A DNA stretch of 64,000 nt from Acholeplasmataceae bacterium (GTDB lineage: Bacteria; Bacillota_I; Bacilli_A; Acholeplasmatales; Acholeplasmataceae). The notes beneath the pieces are model-generated. The model was not told the DNA's origin, made no database searches, and saw nothing but the letters and a program-made list of their open reading frames with translations. This document shows positions 16,366-24,449 of the stretch, piece after piece; the stretch's first letter is position 1, and each line of letters opens with the position of its first letter. The translations under genes and the position numbers were made by a program. The DNA lies in the NCBI GenBank assembly GCA_007692425.1, contig RECG01000019.1, forward strand, positions 31,304-95,303. Direction: 5' to 3'.

Positions 16366-18456
16366 TCACGCGTCGAATGGTAGGTATAGCACCCACTTTT
16401 CGCGCTTTTTGAGACGACTGAAAAGGACGGTGCCCATCGTGTCGGTGCGATAAATGAGCGCACCGTGACCGGCCAGTCTGGCCATGACACAATCGTGGGG
16501 AAAACGATGCCGGTTTTCAAAGCCGAGTGAGATGACGGCGACCGTCGGATCGACATGCTCAAGAAAACGTGACGTGGTCGATGTCCGCGAGCCATGATGA
16601 CCGACTTTCAAGACATCGCTTTTCAAACGGATGCCATAATGATCGACGAGATCATGCTCAGCTTCCATTTCCATGTCGCCCGTGAACATGAAGATTGTGC
16701 CTGACAAATTGACTTGCAAGACCAGTGAATTGTTGTTGGGGGATCCATAATCCTGGAGCGGCCCCAGCACATGGAAGACAAACGGATGACAATGCAACAG
16801 CGTGCCGGCTGCAGGACGCGTGACATGGACGTGGCTGACCGGATAATCATCATAGGGACTCAAGACCAGTCGATCCGTGCGGATCCGGCCAAGCACATCA
16901 TCTGCTTCGCGGATGTGGTCCATGTGACTGTGGGTGAGCACCAGATAGTCAAGCCGGTGGATACCATGATTGTTTAAGAATGAGACGACGCCGACATACG
17001 CGTCGATGACCACGTTGCATGTCCGGCTCTGGATGACGATCGAATCGCCTTGACCGACATCCAAAACATAGACTTTCACGTCGTGCGGATGGAGATGGTA
17101 AACCAGTGCCAGCACGAAGACGCCGGCCAGCAAGGCCAGTCGTCTGATGAACACCAGTGGACGCTCTGACATCAACAGAAAGGCGAGCATGACGCCGTAC
17201 GTGATCATCAAGACAAGCGGCAAGGCCGGCAACTCAAACACGACATGGCGTTGTTCGAGGGCCTGGATGAACGTTTCAAACAGCACGGTCAGCCGATGAT
17301 AAGGTTGATCGAAAGCAGGCATCACGCCGACAATCAACGCACCGAGGAAAAGCGGTCTGGTCAACCACCAGATGAACACGGGCATCAACACCCAGGACAA
17401 CGGGGCGACCCGCAGAAAGAATGGCAGGGCCGTCAACTGGACAATGATGACAATCCTCAAGCCTTTCATGTATCCCTCATGATGTTCATAGGAAGATTCG
17501 GTCAGCGTCAATGCCAGCAAGATGAGAAATGAAAGCAAGAAACCGAGGTGAAACAGCCAGGCGATGTTGACAAGCAACATGACATAAAAGACGACAAACA
17601 AGCCATCAAGACGGACATATCCCCATTCGAAACGACGATTGAGACCATCAAACACAAACTTAAGAAAGAGACGTACCACCGCGATCGAAAAGGCTTGAAG
17701 ATAGAGACACACACCGAAAAACAACAACATGATGATCGTTTGGAGATGGGTCGGGACGTCTAAGACAAACAGCATGCGTCTGACAATCCCCATCAAGACA
17801 TAAAGATGGAGTCCTGACACGCTGAATAAATAAAGAACGCCGGTGGCCCTGAAGACGGCTTGTTGTTCATGGTCGAATGCGCGTTCACCGAAGATGAACG
17901 CCTGGAGATAATCTTTGGAGGCGAGGTCGTCAAAGCGCTCGATCCATGTCTGCCGTGGCTGCCAGAGTGAGAAGCCGGTCGTGACATGAGTCACCTCATC
18001 GATGACCATCCGGCCACGGACACCTTTGGCCAGATGGAAGGTGTGGGCGTCGAATCCGAAAGGGACGGTTTGTCTGCGGTAGAGACGTGTCTGTCCGCGG
18101 AGAAACAACGCATCGCCCAAGGCATGTGCGCCGTGGGGTCGGCGCACATGATAAAGACCCCCTTCGTGACGGATGGTGAGACGGTCTTGAAATGACAAGG
18201 TCTCAATGTTGACGACTTTTACTTTCGCGTCGATCCGTTCCGGGACCGGGTGTTGGATGAACAGCGTGAATCTGACAAAAATCAAAGAGGCAAGCACCGA
18301 CAGCCAGATCAAAGGCAGTTGCTTGCGCAAGCACCAGGTGTAGCCCAGGAAGACGATCAACACCCACGGATGCACCAACCCCAGGACAAAGATGAAAAGA
18401 CCGAGTCCCAGGACATGCAGGTCAGTTAAGCGTGACGTAAGGTCTGATTTTCTCAA
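16366..18456 (-). CDS. comEC: DNA internalisation channel ComEC/Rec2
   Basis: Membrane channel and nuclease-like protein that takes single-stranded DNA into the cell during transformation. The protein has N-terminal membrane helices, a soluble OB-like region, the Competence transmembrane domain (about 195-460) with SVSGLHLY, and a C-terminal metallo-beta-lactamase domain with DVGQGDS, LTHSHMDHI and VGHHGSRTS. No ATG is available near the start: the given start is a TTG that overlaps comEA by 35 bases, and a CTG a few codons later is an alternative. Its size (about 690) is near the usual 700-800. Confidence 0.93.
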   Translation of the reverse strand: MRKSDLTSRLTDLHVLGLGLFIFVLGLVHPWVLIVFLGYTWCLRKQLPLIWLSVLASLIFVRFTLFIQHPVPERIDAKVKVVNIETLSFQDRLTIRHEGGLYHVRRPHGAHALGDALFLRGQTRLYRRQTVPFGFDAHTFHLAKGVRGRMVIDEVTHVTTGFSLWQPRQTWIERFDDLASKDYLQAFIFGERAFDHEQQAVFRATGVLYLFSVSGLHLYVLMGIVRRMLFVLDVPTHLQTIIMLLFFGVCLYLQAFSIAVVRLFLKFVFDGLNRRFEWGYVRLDGLFVVFYVMLLVNIAWLFHLGFLLSFLILLALTLTESSYEHHEGYMKGLRIVIIVQLTALPFFLRVAPLSWVLMPVFIWWLTRPLFLGALIVGVMPAFDQPYHRLTVLFETFIQALEQRHVVFELPALPLVLMITYGVMLAFLLMSERPLVFIRRLALLAGVFVLALVYHLHPHDVKVYVLDVGQGDSIVIQSRTCNVVIDAYVGVVSFLNNHGIHRLDYLVLTHSHMDHIREADDVLGRIRTDRLVLSPYDDYPVSHVHVTRPAAGTLLHCHPFVFHVLGPLQDYGSPNNNSLVLQVNLSGTIFMFTGDMEMEAEHDLVDHYGIRLKSDVLKVGHHGSRTSTTSRFLEHVDPTVAVISLGFENRHRFPHDCVMARLAGHGALIYRTDTMGTVLFSRLKKREKWVLYLPFDA

Positions 18457-18931
18457 GCGTGACCGGACCGATGTATTTGACCTTGATCAGATCGTCGACA
18501 TGCTGGAAAGGACCATGCGACTCACGATAGACCAGAAGCGACACCGCGATTTGTTCGTTGATGCCGGGGACAAGCAATAGTTCCTGGAATGATGCCGTGT
18601 TGACATTGACCAGCAAGACCGGGTTTGACTCCTGGGTTTGTTTCCGGTGGACGGTGACCTGGCGTTTACCACTGATCAATTCCCCGAAATGAAGCCCGTT
18701 CCAATCGGCCTCATCCGTCAAGCCACCGGCCAGGGTGATGACCGTGTCCAACGTGACCGGCTCATAAAAATGATAAGTGCCTGGAAAAACCACTTCTCCC
18801 ATGATCTCGACGGTAAACGCAGGGGGCAGCATCGCCGCTTGGTCTTCGTGGATGACGGGGTCGGTCGTGGGAAAAAGCCATACGTTTAAAACAGCGGTGA
18901 CCAGCAAGGTCAGATAGAACGCTTGTTTCAT
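18422..18931 (-). CDS. comEA: Competence DNA receptor ComEA
   Basis: Membrane-anchored DNA receptor of the transformation machinery. The 169-residue protein has an N-terminal transmembrane anchor (about 4-20), an SLBB-like region (about 38-85) and a C-terminal double helix-hairpin-helix DNA-binding domain with NVNTASFQELLLVPGI and GPFQHVDDLIKVKYIG. A GGAGGG site precedes the ATG. It directly precedes comEC; the usual comEB between them is absent. Confidence 0.95.
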   Translation of the reverse strand: MKQAFYLTLLVTAVLNVWLFPTTDPVIHEDQAAMLPPAFTVEIMGEVVFPGTYHFYEPVTLDTVITLAGGLTDEADWNGLHFGELISGKRQVTVHRKQTQESNPVLLVNVNTASFQELLLVPGINEQIAVSLLVYRESHGPFQHVDDLIKVKYIGPVTLEKIRPYVTLN

Positions 18932-18975
18932 GATGATCCCTCCTGCCTTATATTAGGAGAAACCATCCTCTTTGC

Positions 18976-19644
18976 TTAAAACAAAAAATCGCCCGTTCGA
19001 CGGGCGATGATGACATGTTTGCGGGGGTCGGGACCTTTGCTGACCTTGACCTTGAATCCGGTCGTCACGAGCATATCCAAAACCTCATGAAGGGGATGGA
19101 CATATTGCCTGATGACGGCTTCACCACCCGCATACTTGATGTGATGAAGCAACATCTTCCGACCGGCTTTGATGGTCCAGCGGTAAGGCATCGGGTCCTC
19201 TTCTTCCTCCACGAAATCCCGATAAAGGACGGGCACTGCCTCGGTATAAAGGTCAAAGATGAACAGCCCGCCGGGTTTCAAGGCGGCATGTATGTTTTGC
19301 AGGACTGTTTTGATGCCTTTGAAATAATTGATGACATCAAACATGGCCAAGACGACATCCACCTTGATGCCGAGTCTTTGACGCAAATCATGTTCAAAAA
19401 GCGGTGTGGAAAGACCTTGTTCCAACAGACGCTCCCGCGCAAGCGACAACATCATGGGATCGGCATCGATGCCAATGGCCTCATGACCGTTCGCCAGTAA
19501 CAGGGCGAGCAGATAACCGCTGCCGCAACCCGCATCGACGATGGTGTCGTGTTCGCTCAAATAAGGTTTGATCATATCGTATATGGCTTGGTAATCAACA
19601 TCCGCCATCAACGTGTCATAAAGACGGGCAAAACGGTCAGACAA
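18976..19644 (-). CDS. yqeM: Class I SAM-dependent methyltransferase YqeM
   Basis: Methyltransferase with motif I VDAGCGSGYLL (about 35-45), the acidic end of beta 2 in IDAD and LKPGGLFIFDLY after motif III. Substrate is unknown. Position after rsfS and before comEA identifies it as YqeM by synteny. The start is a TTG at 19644, overlapping the rsfS stop by eight bases; GGGTGTG lies just upstream, and the next ATG (19608) would remove conserved N-terminal residues. The last ten codons form the stem of an intrinsic terminator. Confidence 0.88.
   Translation of the reverse strand: MSDRFARLYDTLMADVDYQAIYDMIKPYLSEHDTIVDAGCGSGYLLALLLANGHEAIGIDADPMMLSLARERLLEQGLSTPLFEHDLRQRLGIKVDVVLAMFDVINYFKGIKTVLQNIHAALKPGGLFIFDLYTEAVPVLYRDFVEEEEDPMPYRWTIKAGRKMLLHHIKYAGGEAVIRQYVHPLHEVLDMLVTTGFKVKVSKGPDPRKHVIIARRTGDFLF
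18983..19008 (-). terminator. Terminator embedded in the yqeM 3' end
   Basis: Nine-base perfect stem ATCGCCCGT/ACGGGCGAT with a three-base loop (18988-19008), followed by TTTTTTG. The whole hairpin lies inside the yqeM reading frame, encoding its last residues. Confidence 0.85.
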
Positions 19645-19951
19645 TGCGTTTCACACCCATCAGTCGTTGATCAAATCCGTAAAAGACGCGGTCTTCTTCA
19701 CGGAAAAGGTGAATGATGACATCATGCGTGTCAATCAACACCCAGGTGCCCCCTTTGCCTTCGACATGTTTGATGTCATCGGCCATCAGCGCTTTTTTCA
19801 AATAGTTGATGGCGGCGTTACCTTGGCGCTCGTTGGTGGTGGCGATGACGAAATAATCATAAAAGGGCGATCTGTTTTCAAAGTCATAGACCGCCAGGTC
19901 CCTGACTTTCAAATCTTCAAGCGTCTTGATGATGGTATCAAGTTTCTCCAC
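19637..19951 (-). CDS. rsfS: Ribosome silencing factor RsfS
   Basis: Binds L14 on the 50S subunit and blocks subunit joining under starvation. The 104-residue protein carries the family pattern DYFVIATTNERQ and GGTWVLIDTHDVIIHLF. Translation starts at GTG (19951) with AGGAGG six bases upstream; the start is one base beyond the yqeK stop and the stop overlaps yqeM. Confidence 0.96.
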   Translation of the reverse strand: MEKLDTIIKTLEDLKVRDLAVYDFENRSPFYDYFVIATTNERQGNAAINYLKKALMADDIKHVEGKGGTWVLIDTHDVIIHLFREEDRVFYGFDQRLMGVKRIV

Positions 19952-19952
19952 G

Positions 19953-20510
19953 TCATTCCTCCTTTTGGTAGTGGTGATAAGCCTCGAGTTGTTCGGGATG
20001 AGGCCTCAATCCCGATTGGTTGAGATGGTCGATGATGATCTTCATGGCCATGAGAACGGCGTTGTCAAGATTCTTGGTGGCGAGCTGATACAATGCTTCG
20101 GTATCGATGAACCCTCTACCGGGTTCGCACAAATCAGCGACGAAGATGATTTGTTCAAGCCGGCCCATGCCGGCCCTGCCCCAGACATGATGACGGATCG
20201 CGTCAAGCACCTCCGGATCACGGATGTTGAAGTCTCGTTCAAGCGCGACGGCCGCCGCATGGGCGTGGTATTGCACGGGCATATCCGCATAGCGTTTGAT
20301 GATGGTGTCATCAAGCAGTGCGGTCTGGTCGTTGACATCATCGTTTTTCATGATGTCGTGATACCAGGCGGCCATGGCTGTCTTTTCAAGGTCGACATCA
20401 TGGATGCCGGCCAGTTTCAAGGCGGTATCGACCACGCCTTGGACATGGCCAAGCCGTCCGGGATCGTTTTTGAGTTTGTCAACGACACGTTTCCGGATGG
20501 CGTCAATCAT
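19953..20510 (-). CDS. yqeK: HD-domain hydrolase YqeK (diadenosine tetraphosphatase type)
   Basis: HD-superfamily protein; characterised YqeK proteins hydrolyse Ap4A symmetrically to ADP. The 185-residue sequence shows the His in HVQGVVDTA, the HD pair in AAWYHDIMKN and downstream metal-site residues in IRHHVWG and FVADLCEPGR. It overlaps yqeH by four bases (ATGA). In B. subtilis nadD precedes yqeK; here nadD and yhbY are missing and yqeK abuts yqeH. Confidence 0.93.
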   Translation of the reverse strand: MIDAIRKRVVDKLKNDPGRLGHVQGVVDTALKLAGIHDVDLEKTAMAAWYHDIMKNDDVNDQTALLDDTIIKRYADMPVQYHAHAAAVALERDFNIRDPEVLDAIRHHVWGRAGMGRLEQIIFVADLCEPGRGFIDTEALYQLATKNLDNAVLMAMKIIIDHLNQSGLRPHPEQLEAYHHYQKEE

Positions 20511-21535
20511 TGAAACAACGCCTCCGTCAGGCTGAGATGCATGCCTTTGGGATAAGTCACTGTCACATGGGCGGGTCCGGTGAGATGGACCATGCCCATG
20601 TCGGCCAAGGTGATTTGCTGTTTGCCGGCAGGCAGTCTGATGGGTCGCTCCGCGTACGCATCGACATGCACGCGGAACTGGCGTTTGCGGTCATCTAAAA
20701 GCGGTACGATCCGGGCTTGATTGGTCCGATGGATGTCGACCAGCCTGCTGACATACAACACGACCGACACCATGTCCTTGCCGGTGTTGGCAAGGGCGAT
20801 GAGGCCTTCGAGAAACACCGCATGTCCAGGCTGGAGCTGATATACCCTGGGTTTGATCTCCCGGTCCGGAATCAGATCCTTGTAGGTGGCATAAGGCAAC
20901 ATCGTATGGATGTAGCCTTCCTGATAAAGACCAGGCATGTCATACAAGGTTTTCGACCCGAAGGGCGCGGTCAGCGCCTGCTGGGTCAGACCGGCTTTTT
21001 TGAAGGCCAGTGCTTCCGTCTGGTTGGACAAGGCTTTGAACAAGGTGGTCTTACCACTGTTCTGGACACCGAGCAGATAGATGTCTTGTTGTTTGAAACG
21101 TTTGAGATAATCCTTGAAGGCGTCGATGTCGTGCCGGTTGTTGGCCGACATCAGGATGATGTCCTGATATGGCACGTGGTGAAGTCCGGCCTTGCGGGTG
21201 ATGTTTTTAAGTAGCAGGTCGAGATTGGTGCTTGCTGGCAACAAGTCGATCTGGTTGATGACATAAACATAGGTCGCCTTCGGTTGATAGCGATAAACCG
21301 GATGCGAAAACAGCAAATCAAGGTGAAGGACCGAACTGATCATGACAATCAAGGCGTCCTTGGCCAAAGATGGCATGTCTTCGGGATGAAAATGGCTGTT
21401 GGCCTCACCATAATGAAGCAGGCGGTAACACGCCTGGCAATACAGATGTTCCAAAGACAAGACATAGCCGGGCATATCCGGTTTTTGACGTTGCAGGACT
21501 GCGCCGCAACCCTTGCATTTAGTGGCTGTCGACAT
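20507..21535 (-). CDS. yqeH: Circularly permuted GTPase YqeH
   Basis: Ribosome-assembly GTPase acting in 30S biogenesis. It has an N-terminal C4 zinc motif (Cys7, Cys10, Cys33, Cys36) and a permuted GTPase order: G4 at residues 94-97, G5 SANN near 130-133, G1 GVQNSGKT at 156-163, and G3 DMPG at 199-202. G4 reads NQID where the family has NKxD. The 342-residue length is a little short of the usual 360-370. Its start overlaps yqeG by 17 bases with no clear ribosome site, suggesting coupling. Confidence 0.95.
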   Translation of the reverse strand: MSTATKCKGCGAVLQRQKPDMPGYVLSLEHLYCQACYRLLHYGEANSHFHPEDMPSLAKDALIVMISSVLHLDLLFSHPVYRYQPKATYVYVINQIDLLPASTNLDLLLKNITRKAGLHHVPYQDIILMSANNRHDIDAFKDYLKRFKQQDIYLLGVQNSGKTTLFKALSNQTEALAFKKAGLTQQALTAPFGSKTLYDMPGLYQEGYIHTMLPYATYKDLIPDREIKPRVYQLQPGHAVFLEGLIALANTGKDMVSVVLYVSRLVDIHRTNQARIVPLLDDRKRQFRVHVDAYAERPIRLPAGKQQITLADMGMVHLTGPAHVTVTYPKGMHLSLTEALFQ

Positions 21536-22076
21536 AGGCTTTCAAACGGGACTCATAGAGTGCCGGTTCTTTTTTCTTGATGGTCTTGAGGACCCGGGCC
21601 TCCAAACGGCGGTTGAAACGGGTGATCGCATGATCGGAAGTCCGTTTCACGGACCCGACCAACAAGACTTTCAAGCCGGTTCGTTTGCCACCCAAGACAT
21701 CGGTCATCATCTGATCACCGATGACAAGCGTTTCCTCTCTGGTGGCACCGACCAGGCGCAGGGCCTTCTTGAATCCTGACTTGAACGGTTTCTTGGCATG
21801 CCAGACATAAGGGATGCCATGTGGTTCAAGCGGTGCCAGCGCTTTGGAGACGCGCCGGTGGCCACTGTTGGAAATGATGACGATCTTGAATGTCTCTTTT
21901 AAACGTGCCAGCAGGTCGACATGACGGTCATCCAGGACTTCTTGGTCATAGCTGATGATCGTGTTGTCCAAGTCAAAAAGCAAGGTATGGATGCCTTGCG
22001 CTGTCAATGTGTCGTATGGGATTTCAAAGATGGATGCCGCATACGCATCTGGAATGCATTGTTGATAAAAAGCCAT
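21519..22076 (-). CDS. yqeG: HAD-superfamily phosphatase YqeG
   Basis: HAD phosphatase of the YqeG (IIIA) family; its cellular substrate is unsettled. The 185-residue protein has motif I LFDLDNT (about 34-40), motif II IISNSG, the Lys region HAKKPFKSG, and motif IV IGDQMMTDVLGG. Its ATG overlaps the greA stop by one base (TAATG), so it is coupled to greA; yqeH follows. Confidence 0.94.
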   Translation of the reverse strand: MAFYQQCIPDAYAASIFEIPYDTLTAQGIHTLLFDLDNTIISYDQEVLDDRHVDLLARLKETFKIVIISNSGHRRVSKALAPLEPHGIPYVWHAKKPFKSGFKKALRLVGATREETLVIGDQMMTDVLGGKRTGLKVLLVGSVKRTSDHAITRFNRRLEARVLKTIKKKEPALYESRLKAYVDSH

Positions 22077-22561
22077 TAGTTGATGTCAACAATTTCAATG
22101 AAGAACTCTTGTCCGGTGTCTGATACAATCTGCACCTTGTCACCCTTTTGGTGGTTCTTGATGGCTTTGCCGATGGGCGATTCAATCGAGATCTTGCCGA
22201 CTTTCGGATCGGCTTCAAGGCTGCTGATCATGTGAAATTCACGGACTTGTTCTTCCGCTTTGCCGTTTTTGATAAAACGCACCTTGACGGTTTTGCCGAT
22301 ATTGACAATTGCTTCGTCGGTGGTTTTGATGATTTTGGCGTGTTTGATAATGTTTTCAATCTCGAGAATGCGGGCTTCGATGCGTGCCTGCTCGTTACGG
22401 GCGGCATCATAATCGGCGTTTTCTGACAAATCGCCTTGGGCGCGCGCCTCCTTGAGGGCTTCGAGATTTTCGATGCGCTTGACGTCTTTCAGATTGGTGA
22501 GTTCTTCTTTAAGCTTGTCGACACCTTCCTGCGTCAGTTGATAGGTTTGTTTGATTGCCAT
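22076..22561 (-). CDS. greA: Transcription elongation factor GreA
   Basis: Stimulates transcript cleavage in backtracked RNA polymerase. The 161-residue protein has the N-terminal coiled coil with the acidic tip motif DLSENADYDAA (about residues 44-54) and the C-terminal FKBP-like domain with SIESPIGKAI. A strong CAGGAGG ribosome site precedes the ATG. It heads the greA-yqeG-yqeH-yqeK-rsfS-yqeM operon from its own promoter. Confidence 0.98.
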   Translation of the reverse strand: MAIKQTYQLTQEGVDKLKEELTNLKDVKRIENLEALKEARAQGDLSENADYDAARNEQARIEARILEIENIIKHAKIIKTTDEAIVNIGKTVKVRFIKNGKAEEQVREFHMISSLEADPKVGKISIESPIGKAIKNHQKGDKVQIVSDTGQEFFIEIVDIN

Positions 22562-22587
22562 GCTGTACCTCCTGGGATTTCTAACAT

Positions 22588-22593
22588 ATTATA
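22588..22593 (-). promoter_or_regulatory. Promoter -10 of greA operon
   Basis: TATAAT on the minus strand, 26 bases before the greA ATG. The -35 region falls in the last codons of the upstream metalloprotease gene and is weak. Confidence 0.55.
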
Positions 22594-22602
22594 CCTTATT
22601 TT

Positions 22603-23268
22603 TCAGGGAATTGCTACAAGTTTCAAGTCTTTCTGCCAGACCTTGTAATCCGGCATGAGTCGTCCTAACAATGTATAGAATGCGGGTGAGTGATTGAAAA
22701 TCACGGCGTGCGCATATTCGTGATAAACGACATAAAGCAGGTAGACCGGTTTGAGTCGGGCCAGATAGCTGTTCAAGGTGATTTCCTGTTTTCGTTTATG
22801 ATAACTGCCAAATTTCGATTTGAGATACTTGATCTTGACGGCCCGGGTGGGAATGTCGTGTCTGTCAAGCGTTTGCCGGATGTCGGCATCAAGCATGTTC
22901 AAGCGCTTTTCAAGCTCTTTGGCATAAATCGCCTTTTTGAGTGCATCACTGTCTTCCCGTCTGCCGTGCACGATGACCTGCCGGTCTGCGATGACATAGC
23001 GGAACACGGGTTGGTCGACAAATGACAAGCCATGTCGTTCACCCCATAACGTGATGACATCATCCGGCTCATGTCCGGGTTGTTGGTTCAGTTTATGGTA
23101 AAGGGCATCAAAGCGTTGACGAAGATAGGCGATGATCTGTTTTTCCGGCATGAACCGGTTGGTGGTGACCAGGACATGGTCACTCTTGATGCGGAAATAG
23201 GTGTTTTTGATTGGTTTGCGCTGAATCACATAAGGCAGTGTTTGACCTTGTTTGTCCAACATGTTCAT
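22603..23268 (-). CDS. YgjP-like zinc metalloprotease (WLM/DUF45 family)
   Basis: Predicted soluble zinc peptidase of the YgjP/SprT-like group. The active-site segment is YHEYAHAVIFNHSPAFY (about 183-199), giving HExxH plus a downstream His ligand. The 221-residue length is slightly below the family. AGGAGG precedes the ATG at 23268, which overlaps the U32 gene by four bases. Cellular substrate is unknown. It replaces udk between the U32 genes and greA of the B. subtilis order. Confidence 0.85.
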   Translation of the reverse strand: MNMLDKQGQTLPYVIQRKPIKNTYFRIKSDHVLVTTNRFMPEKQIIAYLRQRFDALYHKLNQQPGHEPDDVITLWGERHGLSFVDQPVFRYVIADRQVIVHGRREDSDALKKAIYAKELEKRLNMLDADIRQTLDRHDIPTRAVKIKYLKSKFGSYHKRKQEITLNSYLARLKPVYLLYVVYHEYAHAVIFNHSPAFYTLLGRLMPDYKVWQKDLKLVAIP

Positions 23269-24446
23269 GTCCGCCTCCTGAGCAAGGCATAAGGAGAAAC
23301 CGGGAAAGGCGGACGCATCCGGACGATCTGCCGGGCATGACGGGCGGTATCGATGGCGATACCGTCTTCATCTTCCATCGCCTCAAGCACGAAATGCTTG
23401 ATTGAGCCATCCGGTTCAAGCACCTCGATCTCGTCACCTAAGACAAAATGGTTACGTTGCTCGATGACGGCTTCACCGAATACGGCATCATAAGTTCTGA
23501 CCAGACCGATGAAAAGACCGGTCGGTTGTTCGCTGCGCATGTTGAATAGTTGTCCTTCGATGCCGGGCTCGCCTTCGAGCCAGCCTTCAGCGGTCAACCG
23601 GTTTTCAGCTTTGTGAAGTTCGCTGACAAACGGACTCATGTCGTCAATGGACCTGGTTTGAAGATATTGGTCGATCAAACGACGGTAGGTCGAGACCACG
23701 GTCGCGATGTAATGGATGCTTTTCATGCGTCCTTCGATCTTCAAGGCGGTGACGCCGGCATCGATTAAATCAGGGATTTGACGCAAGGCTGCCAAATCCT
23801 TGGATGACATCGAGAAGGGCGTGTCAAAAACAGGTTTTCCATCTGCCAGAAAAGCATAGTGCCAGCGGCATGAATGGGCACATCCACCCCGGTTGGCATC
23901 GCGGTCGGTCAGGTTGTCAGATAGACTGCATCGCCCGGAATAAGACATGCACATGCCGCCGTGGATAAAGACCTCGAGGTCGACATCGACGGCCTGGGCA
24001 AGCGCTTTGATCTGCTGTTTGTCCAATTCGCGGGCCAGCACGATGCGTGTGACGCCACGATCCTGCCAGAAGCGGACGGTTTCATGGTTAGTCACAGATT
24101 GTTGCGTGGACAGGTGGATCTCGAGTCGCGTGTGTGCCATCGCTTGTTCGATGATATGGGGCGAAGCCGCAATCAGACCGTCCACCTGGCAGGCTTCGAG
24201 TGCCTGCAGGTAAGGCACCAGGCCTTCAACATCTTCCTCATGGGGGATGATGTTGGTCGTCACATAAACCTTTTTACCGAGGTCGTGTGCGAAACGCACA
24301 CCTGCCTTGATATCATCAAGGCTGAAATTAGACGCCCTGGCGCGCAAGGAAAAAGACTGTCCGCCGACATAGACGGCATCAGCACCATATAGTAATGCGA
24401 TTTTCAGTTTTTCAAGGTCTCCGGCCGGAGCAAGCAGTTCAACCAT
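23265..24446 (-). CDS. U32-family protein, large subunit (tRNA hydroxylation, YrrO/TrhP2-like)
   Basis: Peptidase U32 family protein. In B. subtilis the paired YrrN and YrrO (TrhP1/TrhP2) are needed for 5-hydroxyuridine at tRNA position 34, so RNA modification is more likely than proteolysis. The 393-residue protein shows LLAPAGD at its start and the family signature from about residue 160, EVFIHGGMCMSYSGRC, followed by a Cys pair in GGCAHSC that may bind an iron-sulphur cluster with Cys in the signature. It starts three bases after the smaller U32 gene. Confidence 0.88.
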   Translation of the reverse strand: MVELLAPAGDLEKLKIALLYGADAVYVGGQSFSLRARASNFSLDDIKAGVRFAHDLGKKVYVTTNIIPHEEDVEGLVPYLQALEACQVDGLIAASPHIIEQAMAHTRLEIHLSTQQSVTNHETVRFWQDRGVTRIVLARELDKQQIKALAQAVDVDLEVFIHGGMCMSYSGRCSLSDNLTDRDANRGGCAHSCRWHYAFLADGKPVFDTPFSMSSKDLAALRQIPDLIDAGVTALKIEGRMKSIHYIATVVSTYRRLIDQYLQTRSIDDMSPFVSELHKAENRLTAEGWLEGEPGIEGQLFNMRSEQPTGLFIGLVRTYDAVFGEAVIEQRNHFVLGDEIEVLEPDGSIKHFVLEAMEDEDGIAIDTARHARQIVRMRPPFPVSPYALLRRRT

Positions 24447-24449
24447 GGG

